A DNA stretch of 64,000 nt from Pseudomonas fulva 12-X. GTDB lineage: Bacteria; Pseudomonadota; Gammaproteobacteria; Pseudomonadales; Pseudomonadaceae. A program made the translations under genes and the position numbers. Below, in pieces: positions 53,759 to 61,590 of this stretch. The notes beneath the pieces were generated by a model. That model worked only from the letters and a program-made list of their open reading frames with translations. It did not search any database and had not been told where the DNA came from. The stretch spans positions 2,480,001 through 2,544,000 of the forward strand of contig NC_015556.1 of the NCBI RefSeq assembly GCF_000213805.1. Reading direction: 5' to 3'. Numbering within the stretch: the stretch's first letter is position 1; each line of letters begins with the position of its first letter.

Positions 53759-55732
53759 ATGAACATTTCGCCCGCTGTTTCCCATAAGCAACTGAGTGTC
53801 GCCCTGGCGCTGGGCTCTATCGCCGTGCTGATGGTGGGGCTGCAACCCTTGTTGCTGGGCGAGTTGCTGGCGCAGAACCGCCTGTCACTCGAGGGCGTCG
53901 GCCTGGTCGCCATGGGTGAAATCCTGGCGCTGGGACTGGGCGTGGTACTGGGCGATTCGCTGCGTTCGCGGTTCAGTCTGCGGGCGATCACGGTCGTCGC
54001 CATCCTGGCCGCCTCGGGGATGGACCTAATCACGGCCAGGAACACCGGCGATGGAGCCCTCGCGGCGACGCGGGCCTTGGCTGGCCTGGCCGAAGGTTTG
54101 CTGTTATGGGGGACCGTGAATCTGATTGTCCAGGGCCCGGCTCCTGACCGGGTCGCGGGCGTGTTCATGGTGGTGCAAACCCTCGGCCAGGCTTTGGTGG
54201 CTGCGGTGCTGGCATATTGGGTGCTACCCATTCCGAGCACGTCGTCCAATGGCTTCGTGTTTCTAGGTGCGCTGACGGCAGCCTGTTTGCTGTTGGTCAG
54301 GTGGCAGCCCACCCGGCTGGCCAATCAGCACGTGCAGCAAACGGCTGCTACCACTTTCGGCTGGGGCCTTAATCATCTGTTACTGCTGGGGCTGGTCTTC
54401 ATGCAGCTCAGTGCCATCGGCGGGCTTTGGGCTTACCTTGAGCCGTTGAGCAACTACGTGGGGCTTGATGCGCAAAACGCACAATTGCTCATCTCCGGCA
54501 CCTTGCTCATGCAGGTGGTGGGCGGGTGCCTGGGGATCGTCCTGGTCCGCCGCGTTTCTGACTATTCGCTGTTGGCTGTCGCGGCAATGCTGTTGGGCGG
54601 CATCGCGCTGGGAATGTATTTTTCGGCTGATCTGGGCGTCAGGGTATTCCTGGTGTTGTGCGGCGCGTTTGGTTTGGTCTGGCTTATGCTGACGCCGTTC
54701 CAGGTGCGCATCGCGCTGCAGCTCGATCCCTCCGGGCGGATCGCGGCACTGGTGCCCGGTATGCAACTGCTTGGGTGCGCGTTCGGCCCATTGATCGCTT
54801 CGCAGTGGGTAGTGGGGGAGAACGCCGAGCGTGTGCTGCTGGTCAGCACCTCGTTCTCGCTGATTGCACTGACCCTGGTCGGCTTGCTACGCCGGTGCCC
54901 CGCGAGCAAGCACGTCAGCTTCGCGCAAAAAGTGGTGCTGGTCGTCGGCGCGTCCAGCGGCATGGGGCGGGGCCTGGCGGTGCGTCTGGCGCAGGAGGGC
55001 GCCTGGGTGGTGGCAACTGCGCGGCGCAAGGAGCTGTTGAATGACCTGCAGCTGGAAATCACACGCCAGGGCGGCGAATGCCAGGTCTCGGCGGTGGATG
55101 CCCTGGATGAACGTGCGGCGGCTGGTCTGGTGGCTGAAGTCGTCGAGCGCTATGGCCGCCTCGACGTGGTAGTGCTCAATGCCGGCGGAGCACCCGCGCT
55201 GGATATGCGCGAGATGAAAGCTGCAGATGTCACGGCGTATATGCGCTCGAATTACGATGTGGTGGTCAACTACCTGTTCCCAGCCCTGGAGCAGATGAGC
55301 CGCCAGGGACATGGTTTTGTGGTGCACACCAATTCACTCGCCGGTTTTCTCGGTGTGCCCTTGCAGGGCCCCTACAGCGCCGCCAAGGGCGCACTGCGCC
55401 TGTTGATCGATACCTGCCGCATCGAGTTCGGTGGCCGAGGAATTCGTTTTCTATCGCTCTACCCAGGGTTTGTCGCCACTGCGCAAACCGCCAACGACGG
55501 CATGCCGGCACCGCTGGAAATACCTGAGGCCGCAGCGGTCGAGCATATGCTGTACGCCATGCGCAGCCGCCGGTGGGATTATTTGTTTCCCTGGCCGATG
55601 AGATGGGTGATCCGCTTGGCCAGGGCACTGCCCAAATCGGTCACGATGTGGGTGTTGCGTAAACAACTGCCATGCGTGCAGACGGTTGACGGGCGTCGTG
55701 AGGCGGCCGTTTCGCTACACAAAACCGGCTGA
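53759..55732 (+). CDS. Fused MFS transporter-SDR oxidoreductase
   Basis: One 657-aa frame joins two unrelated domains. Residues 1-385 hold about 11-12 hydrophobic helices with a major-facilitator pattern (MVGLQPLLLGELLAQNRLSLEGVGLVAMGEIL, later LVPGMQLLGCAFGPLIAS). Residues 390-655 form a short-chain dehydrogenase with GASSGMG (397-403), the NAG motif VVLNAGGAP, and the catalytic YSAAK (Y539, K543). A hydrophobic/basic C-terminal stretch RWVIRLARALPKSVTMWVLRK resembles lipid-acting SDRs. AAGAGGTG precedes the start and no stop or frameshift separates the halves. It suggests uptake directly coupled to oxidation or reduction at the membrane. Confidence 0.85.
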   Translation: MNISPAVSHKQLSVALALGSIAVLMVGLQPLLLGELLAQNRLSLEGVGLVAMGEILALGLGVVLGDSLRSRFSLRAITVVAILAASGMDLITARNTGDGALAATRALAGLAEGLLLWGTVNLIVQGPAPDRVAGVFMVVQTLGQALVAAVLAYWVLPIPSTSSNGFVFLGALTAACLLLVRWQPTRLANQHVQQTAATTFGWGLNHLLLLGLVFMQLSAIGGLWAYLEPLSNYVGLDAQNAQLLISGTLLMQVVGGCLGIVLVRRVSDYSLLAVAAMLLGGIALGMYFSADLGVRVFLVLCGAFGLVWLMLTPFQVRIALQLDPSGRIAALVPGMQLLGCAFGPLIASQWVVGENAERVLLVSTSFSLIALTLVGLLRRCPASKHVSFAQKVVLVVGASSGMGRGLAVRLAQEGAWVVATARRKELLNDLQLEITRQGGECQVSAVDALDERAAAGLVAEVVERYGRLDVVVLNAGGAPALDMREMKAADVTAYMRSNYDVVVNYLFPALEQMSRQGHGFVVHTNSLAGFLGVPLQGPYSAAKGALRLLIDTCRIEFGGRGIRFLSLYPGFVATAQTANDGMPAPLEIPEAAAVEHMLYAMRSRRWDYLFPWPMRWVIRLARALPKSVTMWVLRKQLPCVQTVDGRREAAVSLHKTG

Positions 55733-55735
55733 TCC

Positions 55736-56782
55736 TCATCGCTGGCGCTGCTCGCTCGGCAAGGTGCCCGTCCAGCGTTTGAACGCCCGACGCAGCACGC
55801 GTGCGTCGCTGTAGCCGAGCGTGTGAGCAATCTGCGCCAAGGTCATGGCGGTATTGTTCAGCAAATCGCTGGCGCGTTCATGGCGGATCTGGTCGAGCAG
55901 TTGGCTATAGGAAACCCCTGACACCGTCAGGCGTCGACGCAGCGTGCGCTCGCTCATGTTCAGTTGTCTGGCAAAGGTCTGCAGCGCCTGCGGGTCGTCC
56001 AGATGGGCGCGAATATGACTGCGCAGTGATTCGACCAGTGCGTCGTAACTCACGCCACGATCCAGCAGTTGATCCAGCTTGGCGCGCAGCGGTGCGCAGC
56101 TGATGTCGTCATAGTCCGGCAGGCGCGTGGTTAACCACTGCGCCGCGCTGATCAGCCGGTTCCTGCCGGCCTTGAACTTTATCGGGCAGCGAAAAATGCG
56201 GCTGTAACTGTCCGCATAAGACGGGCGTGAATACGCCAACTCGATACGCAATGGGCTGAAGCTTGGGCCTGCCAGTCGCCGTACAACGGCCACCACGCTG
56301 GAAAACGCCTCTTCCACCAGAAATGGCTCGATGTCGAGATCAAATACTTTGGGTTTGACTTCGATCACCAGCTCATCTTTTTGCTGGCTAGCCTGGTGCT
56401 CCATCAAGGCCCCCGTGTCGCCCTGATGCTCAAGCCCGTAGCGCATCGCCTCGCCGAGGGTTTCACAGGTCAACATCGCCAGCCCCGCAAATCCCCACGA
56501 CACCGGCGTCTGCCGAATACCCGTCGATAAGCCCAGCGCGGGATCGCCCAGAATCCGCCGGGCGCGGGTGATCAGCGTGCGGGTCTGGCGGTAGGACAAC
56601 CGCATATCCAGATCCAGCAGCTCCTCATGGCCGAAGCCCAGGCCACGGCACAGCTGTGCCGTGGATATCCCGCGCTCATTGACCAGGCTGAGCAGGGCGC
56701 GCGCGACGTTGGGCACCACCACGGCTTCATCGTGCTGGGGGTGCTGAGTCCAATGGTGAGTGTCGCCGGAGTGCTCAAGCAT
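55736..56782 (-). CDS. AraC-family regulator, OruR-type (second copy)
   Basis: 348 aa, paralogous to the regulator at 43258-44271: FLVEEAFSSVVAVVRRLAGPSFSPLRIELAYSRPSYADSYSRIF aligns with the same region there. The C-terminal double helix-turn-helix is LQTFARQLNMSERTLRRRLTVSG and LAQIAHTLGYSDARVLRRAFKRWTG. It is convergent with the MFS-SDR gene (3 bp between stops) and divergent from the FMO gene. A 21-bp-periodic direct repeat in that divergent gap is a likely binding site. Confidence 0.9.
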   Translation of the reverse strand: MLEHSGDTHHWTQHPQHDEAVVVPNVARALLSLVNERGISTAQLCRGLGFGHEELLDLDMRLSYRQTRTLITRARRILGDPALGLSTGIRQTPVSWGFAGLAMLTCETLGEAMRYGLEHQGDTGALMEHQASQQKDELVIEVKPKVFDLDIEPFLVEEAFSSVVAVVRRLAGPSFSPLRIELAYSRPSYADSYSRIFRCPIKFKAGRNRLISAAQWLTTRLPDYDDISCAPLRAKLDQLLDRGVSYDALVESLRSHIRAHLDDPQALQTFARQLNMSERTLRRRLTVSGVSYSQLLDQIRHERASDLLNNTAMTLAQIAHTLGYSDARVLRRAFKRWTGTLPSEQRQR

Positions 56783-56827
56783 GGTTCAAGACTCATGGTT
56801 CATGAACAGGGACATTGGTCCGTAGTT

Positions 56828-56856
56828 TGTCCGGCAAAGAACCCTTTCTGTCCGCC
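56828..56856. promoter_or_regulatory. Candidate AraC-type operator (21-bp-spaced direct repeat)
   Basis: TGTCCGGC (56828-56835) and TGTCCGCC (56849-56856) are direct repeats 21 bp apart, two helical turns, in the gap between the AraC gene and the FMO gene. GGACA (56810-56814) forms an inverted partner to the first repeat. AraC proteins commonly bind direct repeats with this period. Confidence 0.55.
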
Positions 56857-56933
56857 CAAGGCCCATGCAGGGATCATGCGTGTTTTACATTTCAGGTGCA
56901 AAGCCTATCCAATAACAAATCAAGGAATCAGCC

Positions 56934-58355
56934 ATGAGTGCGCTCGGCAATGCCCAGGTGATCGATCAGGGCGACAGCGTTTGCATAATCGGTTCAGGGC
57001 CCGGCGGGTTGAGTGCGGCGCGCGCCTTGAAGGCGCAGAACATCCCCTACGATCAGTTCGAGCGGCATGCGGACGTCGGTGGTATCTGGGACATTCATAA
57101 CAGCGGTACGCCGATGTACGAGTCGGCGCACTTCATCTCTTCCCGTGACTTGTCCGGCTTCGTCGGGTATCCCATGCCGGAGCATTACCCGGACTATCCC
57201 TCCCACCGTCAAATCGCCCACTACCTGCGCAGTTTTGCCGACGCCTTTGGCTTGCGCGAGGCGATTCAATTCAATACTTCAGTCGAGCTGATCGAGAAAG
57301 ACTCGGAAAACCGCTGGCGCGTCAGCCTTTCCAGTGGCGTTGTAAAGCGCTATCGCTGGGTGGTGCTTGCCACTGGCACAAACTGGAAACCGAACATGCC
57401 GTCGTTCCCGGGGCAGTTCAACGGTGAGATCCGTCACTCCAATACGTTCAAGTCCGGGCGCGAATTTCAGGGCAAACGCGTGGTGGTGGTCGGCGCCGGC
57501 AATTCCGGTGCGGATATTTCCTGTGAGGCGGCGATCCATGCCGAGCAAGCCTTTATCAGCATGCGCCGCGGCTATTACTTCATTCCCAAGCATGTGTTCG
57601 GCATGCCGGTCGACAGATTCAACGAGGGCCCACATCTGCCGTTGTGGTTGGCCCGCCCGGTGTTCAAAGGGCTGCTGCGCCTACTGGTCGGTGACCTGAC
57701 ACGCTGGGGGCTGCCCAAGCCTGACCACGCCCTGTTCGAAACCCACCCGATCATCAACTCCCAGCTACTGCACCATTTGCAGCACGGCAATATTGCCGTG
57801 CGCAAAAACATCGAGCGTTTTGACGGTGACTTCGTGGTGTTCGAGGATGGCACCCGCGAGCAGATCGATCTGGTGCTGTGTGCGACCGGGTACAAGTGGG
57901 GGGCGCAATGCGCTGCGCAGTTCTTCGAATGGAAGGGCGGGCGCCCATTGATGTACCTGTCCATGTTCAGCCGTACTCACCGCAACCTCTGTGCGATCGG
58001 CTACCTCGACCAGAACTCCAGCGCGTTCAAAACGTTCGATAGCCAGGCGCTGACGCTGGCTTCGTACTTTCGCGCGCAGCTTGACGGTGCCGCGACCGCG
58101 GCGCAGTTCGACCAGTTGATCCAGCGCGATGAGCCTGACCTGAGCGGCGGCATTCAATTCGTGAACTCGGATCGTCACGCCGTGTACCTGGATGCGCGGG
58201 CTTTCCTGGCCTACCTGATAAAGCTGCGCGCCGAGCTGAACTGGCCAGCCTTGGGCGCTCACCTCTACGACACCTTGAAAGTGGCCCCAGGTCGGGCCGT
58301 CGATACGCGGGTAAGGGTTCCCACGCTGCAAGAGGCTGGCGCCCATGGCGAATAA
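56934..58355 (+). CDS. Flavin-containing monooxygenase
   Basis: 473-aa class B flavoprotein monooxygenase. The FAD site is GSGPGGLSAARALKAQ and the NADPH site VVGAGNSGADISCEAA. Between them lies FNGEIRHSNTFKS, which fits the FMO fingerprint FxGxxxHSxxF rather than the Baeyer-Villiger form FxGxxxHTxxW. It may hydroxylate N or S atoms or oxidise ketones; substrate unknown. AAGGAATC precedes the ATG. It overlaps the downstream SDR by 11 nt and is divergent from the AraC regulator. Confidence 0.9.
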   Translation: MSALGNAQVIDQGDSVCIIGSGPGGLSAARALKAQNIPYDQFERHADVGGIWDIHNSGTPMYESAHFISSRDLSGFVGYPMPEHYPDYPSHRQIAHYLRSFADAFGLREAIQFNTSVELIEKDSENRWRVSLSSGVVKRYRWVVLATGTNWKPNMPSFPGQFNGEIRHSNTFKSGREFQGKRVVVVGAGNSGADISCEAAIHAEQAFISMRRGYYFIPKHVFGMPVDRFNEGPHLPLWLARPVFKGLLRLLVGDLTRWGLPKPDHALFETHPIINSQLLHHLQHGNIAVRKNIERFDGDFVVFEDGTREQIDLVLCATGYKWGAQCAAQFFEWKGGRPLMYLSMFSRTHRNLCAIGYLDQNSSAFKTFDSQALTLASYFRAQLDGAATAAQFDQLIQRDEPDLSGGIQFVNSDRHAVYLDARAFLAYLIKLRAELNWPALGAHLYDTLKVAPGRAVDTRVRVPTLQEAGAHGE

Positions 58356-59226
58356 ACGGGTATTCACCGGCTGGGTCGCGCTGATCACCGGTGGTGCGGG
58401 TGGGTTAGGCCGTGCGATTGCAGCAGCGTTGATCGAACGCGGTATCAAGTGTCTGTTGGTGGATATCGATGCGCAGCGCCTGGCCCAGGCAAGCAAGGCA
58501 TTAGGCCCCATGGCACTGACTTACCAGGCCGACCTAACGGACGCCCAGGCGCTGGAAGGGCTGGTCAATCATGTGCGCGAGGACCTCGGGCGCCTGGACC
58601 TGCTGGTCAATAACGCCGGGATATTGAGCAATACGCCATTCGAGTTGCGCTCGATGCAGACCATCACCCATGAGGTGCAACTCAACATGCTGGTGCCTAT
58701 CGCGTTGACCCAAGCGTTCCTGGGGCTGCTGCAACAGGCCGCTGACGGTCGAGTGATTTCAATCGTGTCCCTGGGCGGGTTATTCCCGATGCCGGAAACC
58801 TGCATTTATTCGGCGACCAAGTTCGGCCTGCGTGGTGCGATGCTTTGTCTGGGGCTGGATGGCAAGCGCCTCGGCGTAAAGTTCACCATCGTCAACCCGT
58901 CGGCTACCGAAACGCCGATGCTGATGCGCGAGGCCATTGAGGACGGCAACAAGATGCAGTTCCTCGATCCCCCGCAAATGCCTGAGGACGTTGCTCAAAC
59001 GGTGCTCAAGGCGCTGGACAAACCGTGCCTCGAGTTGTTCGTGAGGCCCAGCGAATCCTGGACGGCACGCCTGGTGATGCTGGCTCCCGGCATCTTGCCC
59101 CGCGTGCTGCCATTGTTTCGCCGCAAAAGCGAAACGGGCCACCGCAACTACCTGATATCCCTTGAACAGCGCGGTTTGATCAAGCGAGATGAGCAGGGCT
59201 GGCGCCTGTGTTTGCCGGAGAACTGA
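58345..59226 (+). CDS. Short-chain dehydrogenase/reductase
   Basis: 293 aa. The cofactor motif is TGGAGGLGRAI, NNAG follows in LLVNNAGIL, and the catalytic triad is S in SIVSLGG with YSATK. The C-terminal part after about residue 225 (RPSESWTARLVMLAPGILPRVLPLF) is amphipathic like that of SDRs acting on lipids or retinoids. It overlaps the FMO by 11 nt, implying a shared step, for example alcohol-to-ketone oxidation before oxygenation. Last gene of the insertion; the next stop downstream belongs to mexT on the other strand. Confidence 0.9.
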   Translation: MANKRVFTGWVALITGGAGGLGRAIAAALIERGIKCLLVDIDAQRLAQASKALGPMALTYQADLTDAQALEGLVNHVREDLGRLDLLVNNAGILSNTPFELRSMQTITHEVQLNMLVPIALTQAFLGLLQQAADGRVISIVSLGGLFPMPETCIYSATKFGLRGAMLCLGLDGKRLGVKFTIVNPSATETPMLMREAIEDGNKMQFLDPPQMPEDVAQTVLKALDKPCLELFVRPSESWTARLVMLAPGILPRVLPLFRRKSETGHRNYLISLEQRGLIKRDEQGWRLCLPEN

Positions 59227-59303
59227 TGATTGCCGACAGACGCCGGCATAACTATGCCCACAACGTAGTAATCCGGCGCAAATGACAGCCTGCGCAACGA
59301 CAC

Positions 59304-60218
59304 CTACAGACTGTCGGGATCACCAAAGAACATCTGAATGCGCGAGCGCAGCCAGCGCTCGGCCGGGTCGTTGTCCTGGGCACCGCGCCAGGCCATGGAC
59401 ATTTCGAAACTGTCGCTTTCAAAAGGCAGGTCTTCGGCGCGCAGGCCGCCGGCTGCGGTAAGTGCGGCGGCGGTGTAGTCGGGCACCACGGCGATCAGAT
59501 CGGTACCGGCGAGCAGAGTGCCCAGGCCGTTGAACTGCGGCACGGCGAGCACCACCTTGCGGGTCCGGTCGAAGCGCGCCAGCTGCTCATCGATGAAACC
59601 GTTGAGGTCGCCGGCGAACGACACCATGGCGTGGGGGCGGGCACAGTATTCGTCGAGACTGAGCTTGCCGGGGATCGAGTCGGCACGCAGCAGTTTCGGT
59701 TTGCTACGTCGCAGGCTCTTGCGCTTGGCGTTGGCCGGCAGCTCCTCTGTGTAGCTGACGCCCACCGATATCTCACCGGAGGCGAGCAGGTTGGGCATCA
59801 GCAGGTAGTTGGCGCGGCGCACCACCAGCACCACGTTGGGCGCCTCGGAGCGCAGGCGCCGCAACAGCGCCGGAAGCAGGGCGAATTCGACGTCGTCCGA
59901 CAGGCCGATGCGAAACACCGCATTGCTGGTGGCCGGGTCGAATTCGGAAGCACGGCTGACCGCCGTGGAGATCGAGTCCAGCGCCGGCGAGAGCAAGGCG
60001 AAAATTTCCTGAGCCCGGGCGGTGGGTTCCATGCTGCGCCCGGTGCGCACGAACAACGGGTCATCGAACAGGTTGCGTAGCCGCGACAACGCCGCGCTGA
60101 TCGCGGGCTGGCCGAGAAACAGTTTCTCGGCCGCACGGGTCACGCTGCGCTCATGCATCAGCGTTTCGAACACGATCAGCAGGTTGAGATCGAGACGTCG
60201 CAGGTCGTTGCGGTTCAT
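59304..60218 (-). CDS. mexT: LysR-type activator MexT
   Basis: 304 aa. The N-terminal winged HTH begins MNRNDLRRLDLNLLIVFETLMHERSVTRAAEKLFLGQPAISAAL, which matches P. aeruginosa MexT closely as I recall it. The effector domain contains FRIGLSDDVEFALLPALLRRLRSEAPNVVLVVRRANYLLMP, also MexT-like. It activates mexEF-oprN in P. aeruginosa in response to electrophilic or nitrosative stress. The frame is full-length with no frameshift. Start set at 60218 by homology. It is divergent from mexS, but its target operon is displaced about 18 kb by the insertion. Confidence 0.92.
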   Translation of the reverse strand: MNRNDLRRLDLNLLIVFETLMHERSVTRAAEKLFLGQPAISAALSRLRNLFDDPLFVRTGRSMEPTARAQEIFALLSPALDSISTAVSRASEFDPATSNAVFRIGLSDDVEFALLPALLRRLRSEAPNVVLVVRRANYLLMPNLLASGEISVGVSYTEELPANAKRKSLRRSKPKLLRADSIPGKLSLDEYCARPHAMVSFAGDLNGFIDEQLARFDRTRKVVLAVPQFNGLGTLLAGTDLIAVVPDYTAAALTAAGGLRAEDLPFESDSFEMSMAWRGAQDNDPAERWLRSRIQMFFGDPDSL

Positions 60219-60459
60219 CCGGGTTCCAAATGTGCGGGCTTGCCAGAGCGGGACGCTAGTGAGAGCCTTGTGCGCCAATAGTACGAGCACTTGAGCGTAT
60301 TGGGAAAGACACCGGTACATCGGCATATCCACACGTTCTGCCGGCCTATATCACTGCGAGGCATGACGACTATTACTCGTGCCGGGTGGTGTGACATAAG
60401 GTCTGCAGATAAAGTCGAGTCCATTGAATGACCCAGTCCGCGATCAGTTGAGGTTGACG

Positions 60460-61476
60460 ATGTCCCGCATGATCCGTTTCCACAAGTTCGGCGACGCCAG
60501 CGTATTGCAGTGCGAAGAAATGCCGACACCCACTCCGAACGCCGGGGAGGTGCTGGTACGTGTCCAGGCACTTGGCGTCAGCTGGGGCGACGTGCTGTGG
60601 CGCCAGAACCTGGCGTCCGAAGAAGCCAAATTACCCTCCGGCGTCGGCTCCGAGCTGGCCGGTATCGTAGAAGCCGTGGGCGAGGGCGTTGACGACCTCG
60701 AGGTCGGCACGCCGGTCGCTGCATTCCCGGCCAACACGCCCAACCGTTACCCGACCTGGGGCGACGTGGTGGTGGTGCCGCGCTATGCGCTGACCCGCTA
60801 CCCGGACGTGCTCAGCCCGGTGGAAGCCAGCATTCATTACACCGGGCTACTGTTCGCCTACTTCGCCATGGTCGACCTGGCCAAGCTCAAGGCCGGTCAG
60901 CACGTGCTGATCACCGAGGCCTGCCATTGCCTGGCGCCGCAGTCGGTGCAACTGGCCAAGGCGCTGGGCGCCAACGTCATCGTGTCGACCAGCGTGCCGG
61001 GCAGCCGTGAGTTCCTGCGCGAGCTCGGTGCCGACAAGATCATCTTCACCGAAGAGCAGGATCTGGTGCTGGAGGTCGAGCGCTACACCGAAGGCAAGGG
61101 CGCGGAGGTGATCCTCGATCACTGCGCCGGTCAGCAGCTCAAGCTGCTCGGTGACGTGGCTGCAACTCGTGGCAAGCTCATCCTGTATGGCCTGAACGGC
61201 GGCAACGACACCGCTTTCCCGGCCTGTGCCGCGTTCAAGAAGCACCTGCAGTTCTTCCGTCACTGCGTGCTGGACTTCACCGGCCACTCGGAGCTGGGCA
61301 TCGAGCAGGATGAACACGCCGTGCAGCGCGCGCTGGACCACATCAACGCGCTCACCGCCAAAGGCCTGCTCAAGCCGCGTGTCGACAAGACTTTCCCGTT
61401 CGAGGAATTCGCCGAGTCGCACCGCTACATGGAAGCCTGCCCGGATCGTGGACGCGTCGCCCTGACGCTGGAGTGA
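60460..61476 (+). CDS. mexS: MexS-like NAD(P)-dependent quinone oxidoreductase/alcohol dehydrogenase-family protein
   Basis: 338-aa zinc-independent member of the medium-chain dehydrogenase superfamily. The start MSRMIRFHKFGDASVLQ has GAGG eight bases upstream; an ATG 36 nt earlier is weaker. The usual nucleotide-binding turn is replaced by LITEACHCLAPQSVQLAKALGA, a form I associate with MexS. The call also rests on its divergent position next to mexT. In P. aeruginosa loss of MexS activates MexT and the pump, probably by letting a toxic metabolite build up. Frame intact. Confidence 0.85.
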   Translation: MSRMIRFHKFGDASVLQCEEMPTPTPNAGEVLVRVQALGVSWGDVLWRQNLASEEAKLPSGVGSELAGIVEAVGEGVDDLEVGTPVAAFPANTPNRYPTWGDVVVVPRYALTRYPDVLSPVEASIHYTGLLFAYFAMVDLAKLKAGQHVLITEACHCLAPQSVQLAKALGANVIVSTSVPGSREFLRELGADKIIFTEEQDLVLEVERYTEGKGAEVILDHCAGQQLKLLGDVAATRGKLILYGLNGGNDTAFPACAAFKKHLQFFRHCVLDFTGHSELGIEQDEHAVQRALDHINALTAKGLLKPRVDKTFPFEEFAESHRYMEACPDRGRVALTLE

Positions 61477-61480
61477 TCCG

Positions 61481-61526
61481 CCCCAGAACGAAAGAAGCCC
61501 GGCACTGACCGGGCTTTTTTCTGGGG
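61481..61526 (+). terminator. Terminator of mexS
   Basis: Inner stem AAGCCCGG (61495-61502) / CCGGGCTT (61509-61516) runs into T6. An outer CCCCAGAA (61481-61488) / TTCTGGGG (61519-61526) extends the hairpin. It begins 5 bp after the mexS stop and may also end gntR transcripts on the other strand. Confidence 0.9.
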
Positions 61527-61590
61527 TAACACATCCTTGTGTCGGGTTCCGATCATGGCGACCATCCGTTGCGATTTGATGACCGCACGT

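Larger units (their letters stand above)
41465..59303. other. Accessory insertion separating mexT from mexEF-oprN
   Basis: In P. aeruginosa mexT is immediately upstream of mexE. Here about 17.8 kb of accessory metabolic genes lies between mexE and the mexT stop, and mexS is still divergent from mexT beyond it. The limits given are the outermost possible: the left edge lies somewhere in 41465-41712 and the right edge in 59227-59303. No transposase, integrase, tRNA or convincing flanking direct repeat was seen. Base composition looks lower in GC than the flanks (for example 32 of 60 in 42001-42060, 40 of 60 in 19981-20040, counted by hand and only illustrative). Confidence 0.75.

Noticed and set aside
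59231..59248. Hairpin TGCCG...CGGCA after the last SDR gene, as a terminator or insertion end
   Set aside because: Only a 5-bp stem with no T-run; too weak to call.
41465..59303. Integrative element with integrase, transposase or flanking direct repeats
   Set aside because: No mobility gene was found in the interval, and comparing the two ends by eye gave no convincing direct repeat, so it is described only as an insertion relative to other species.
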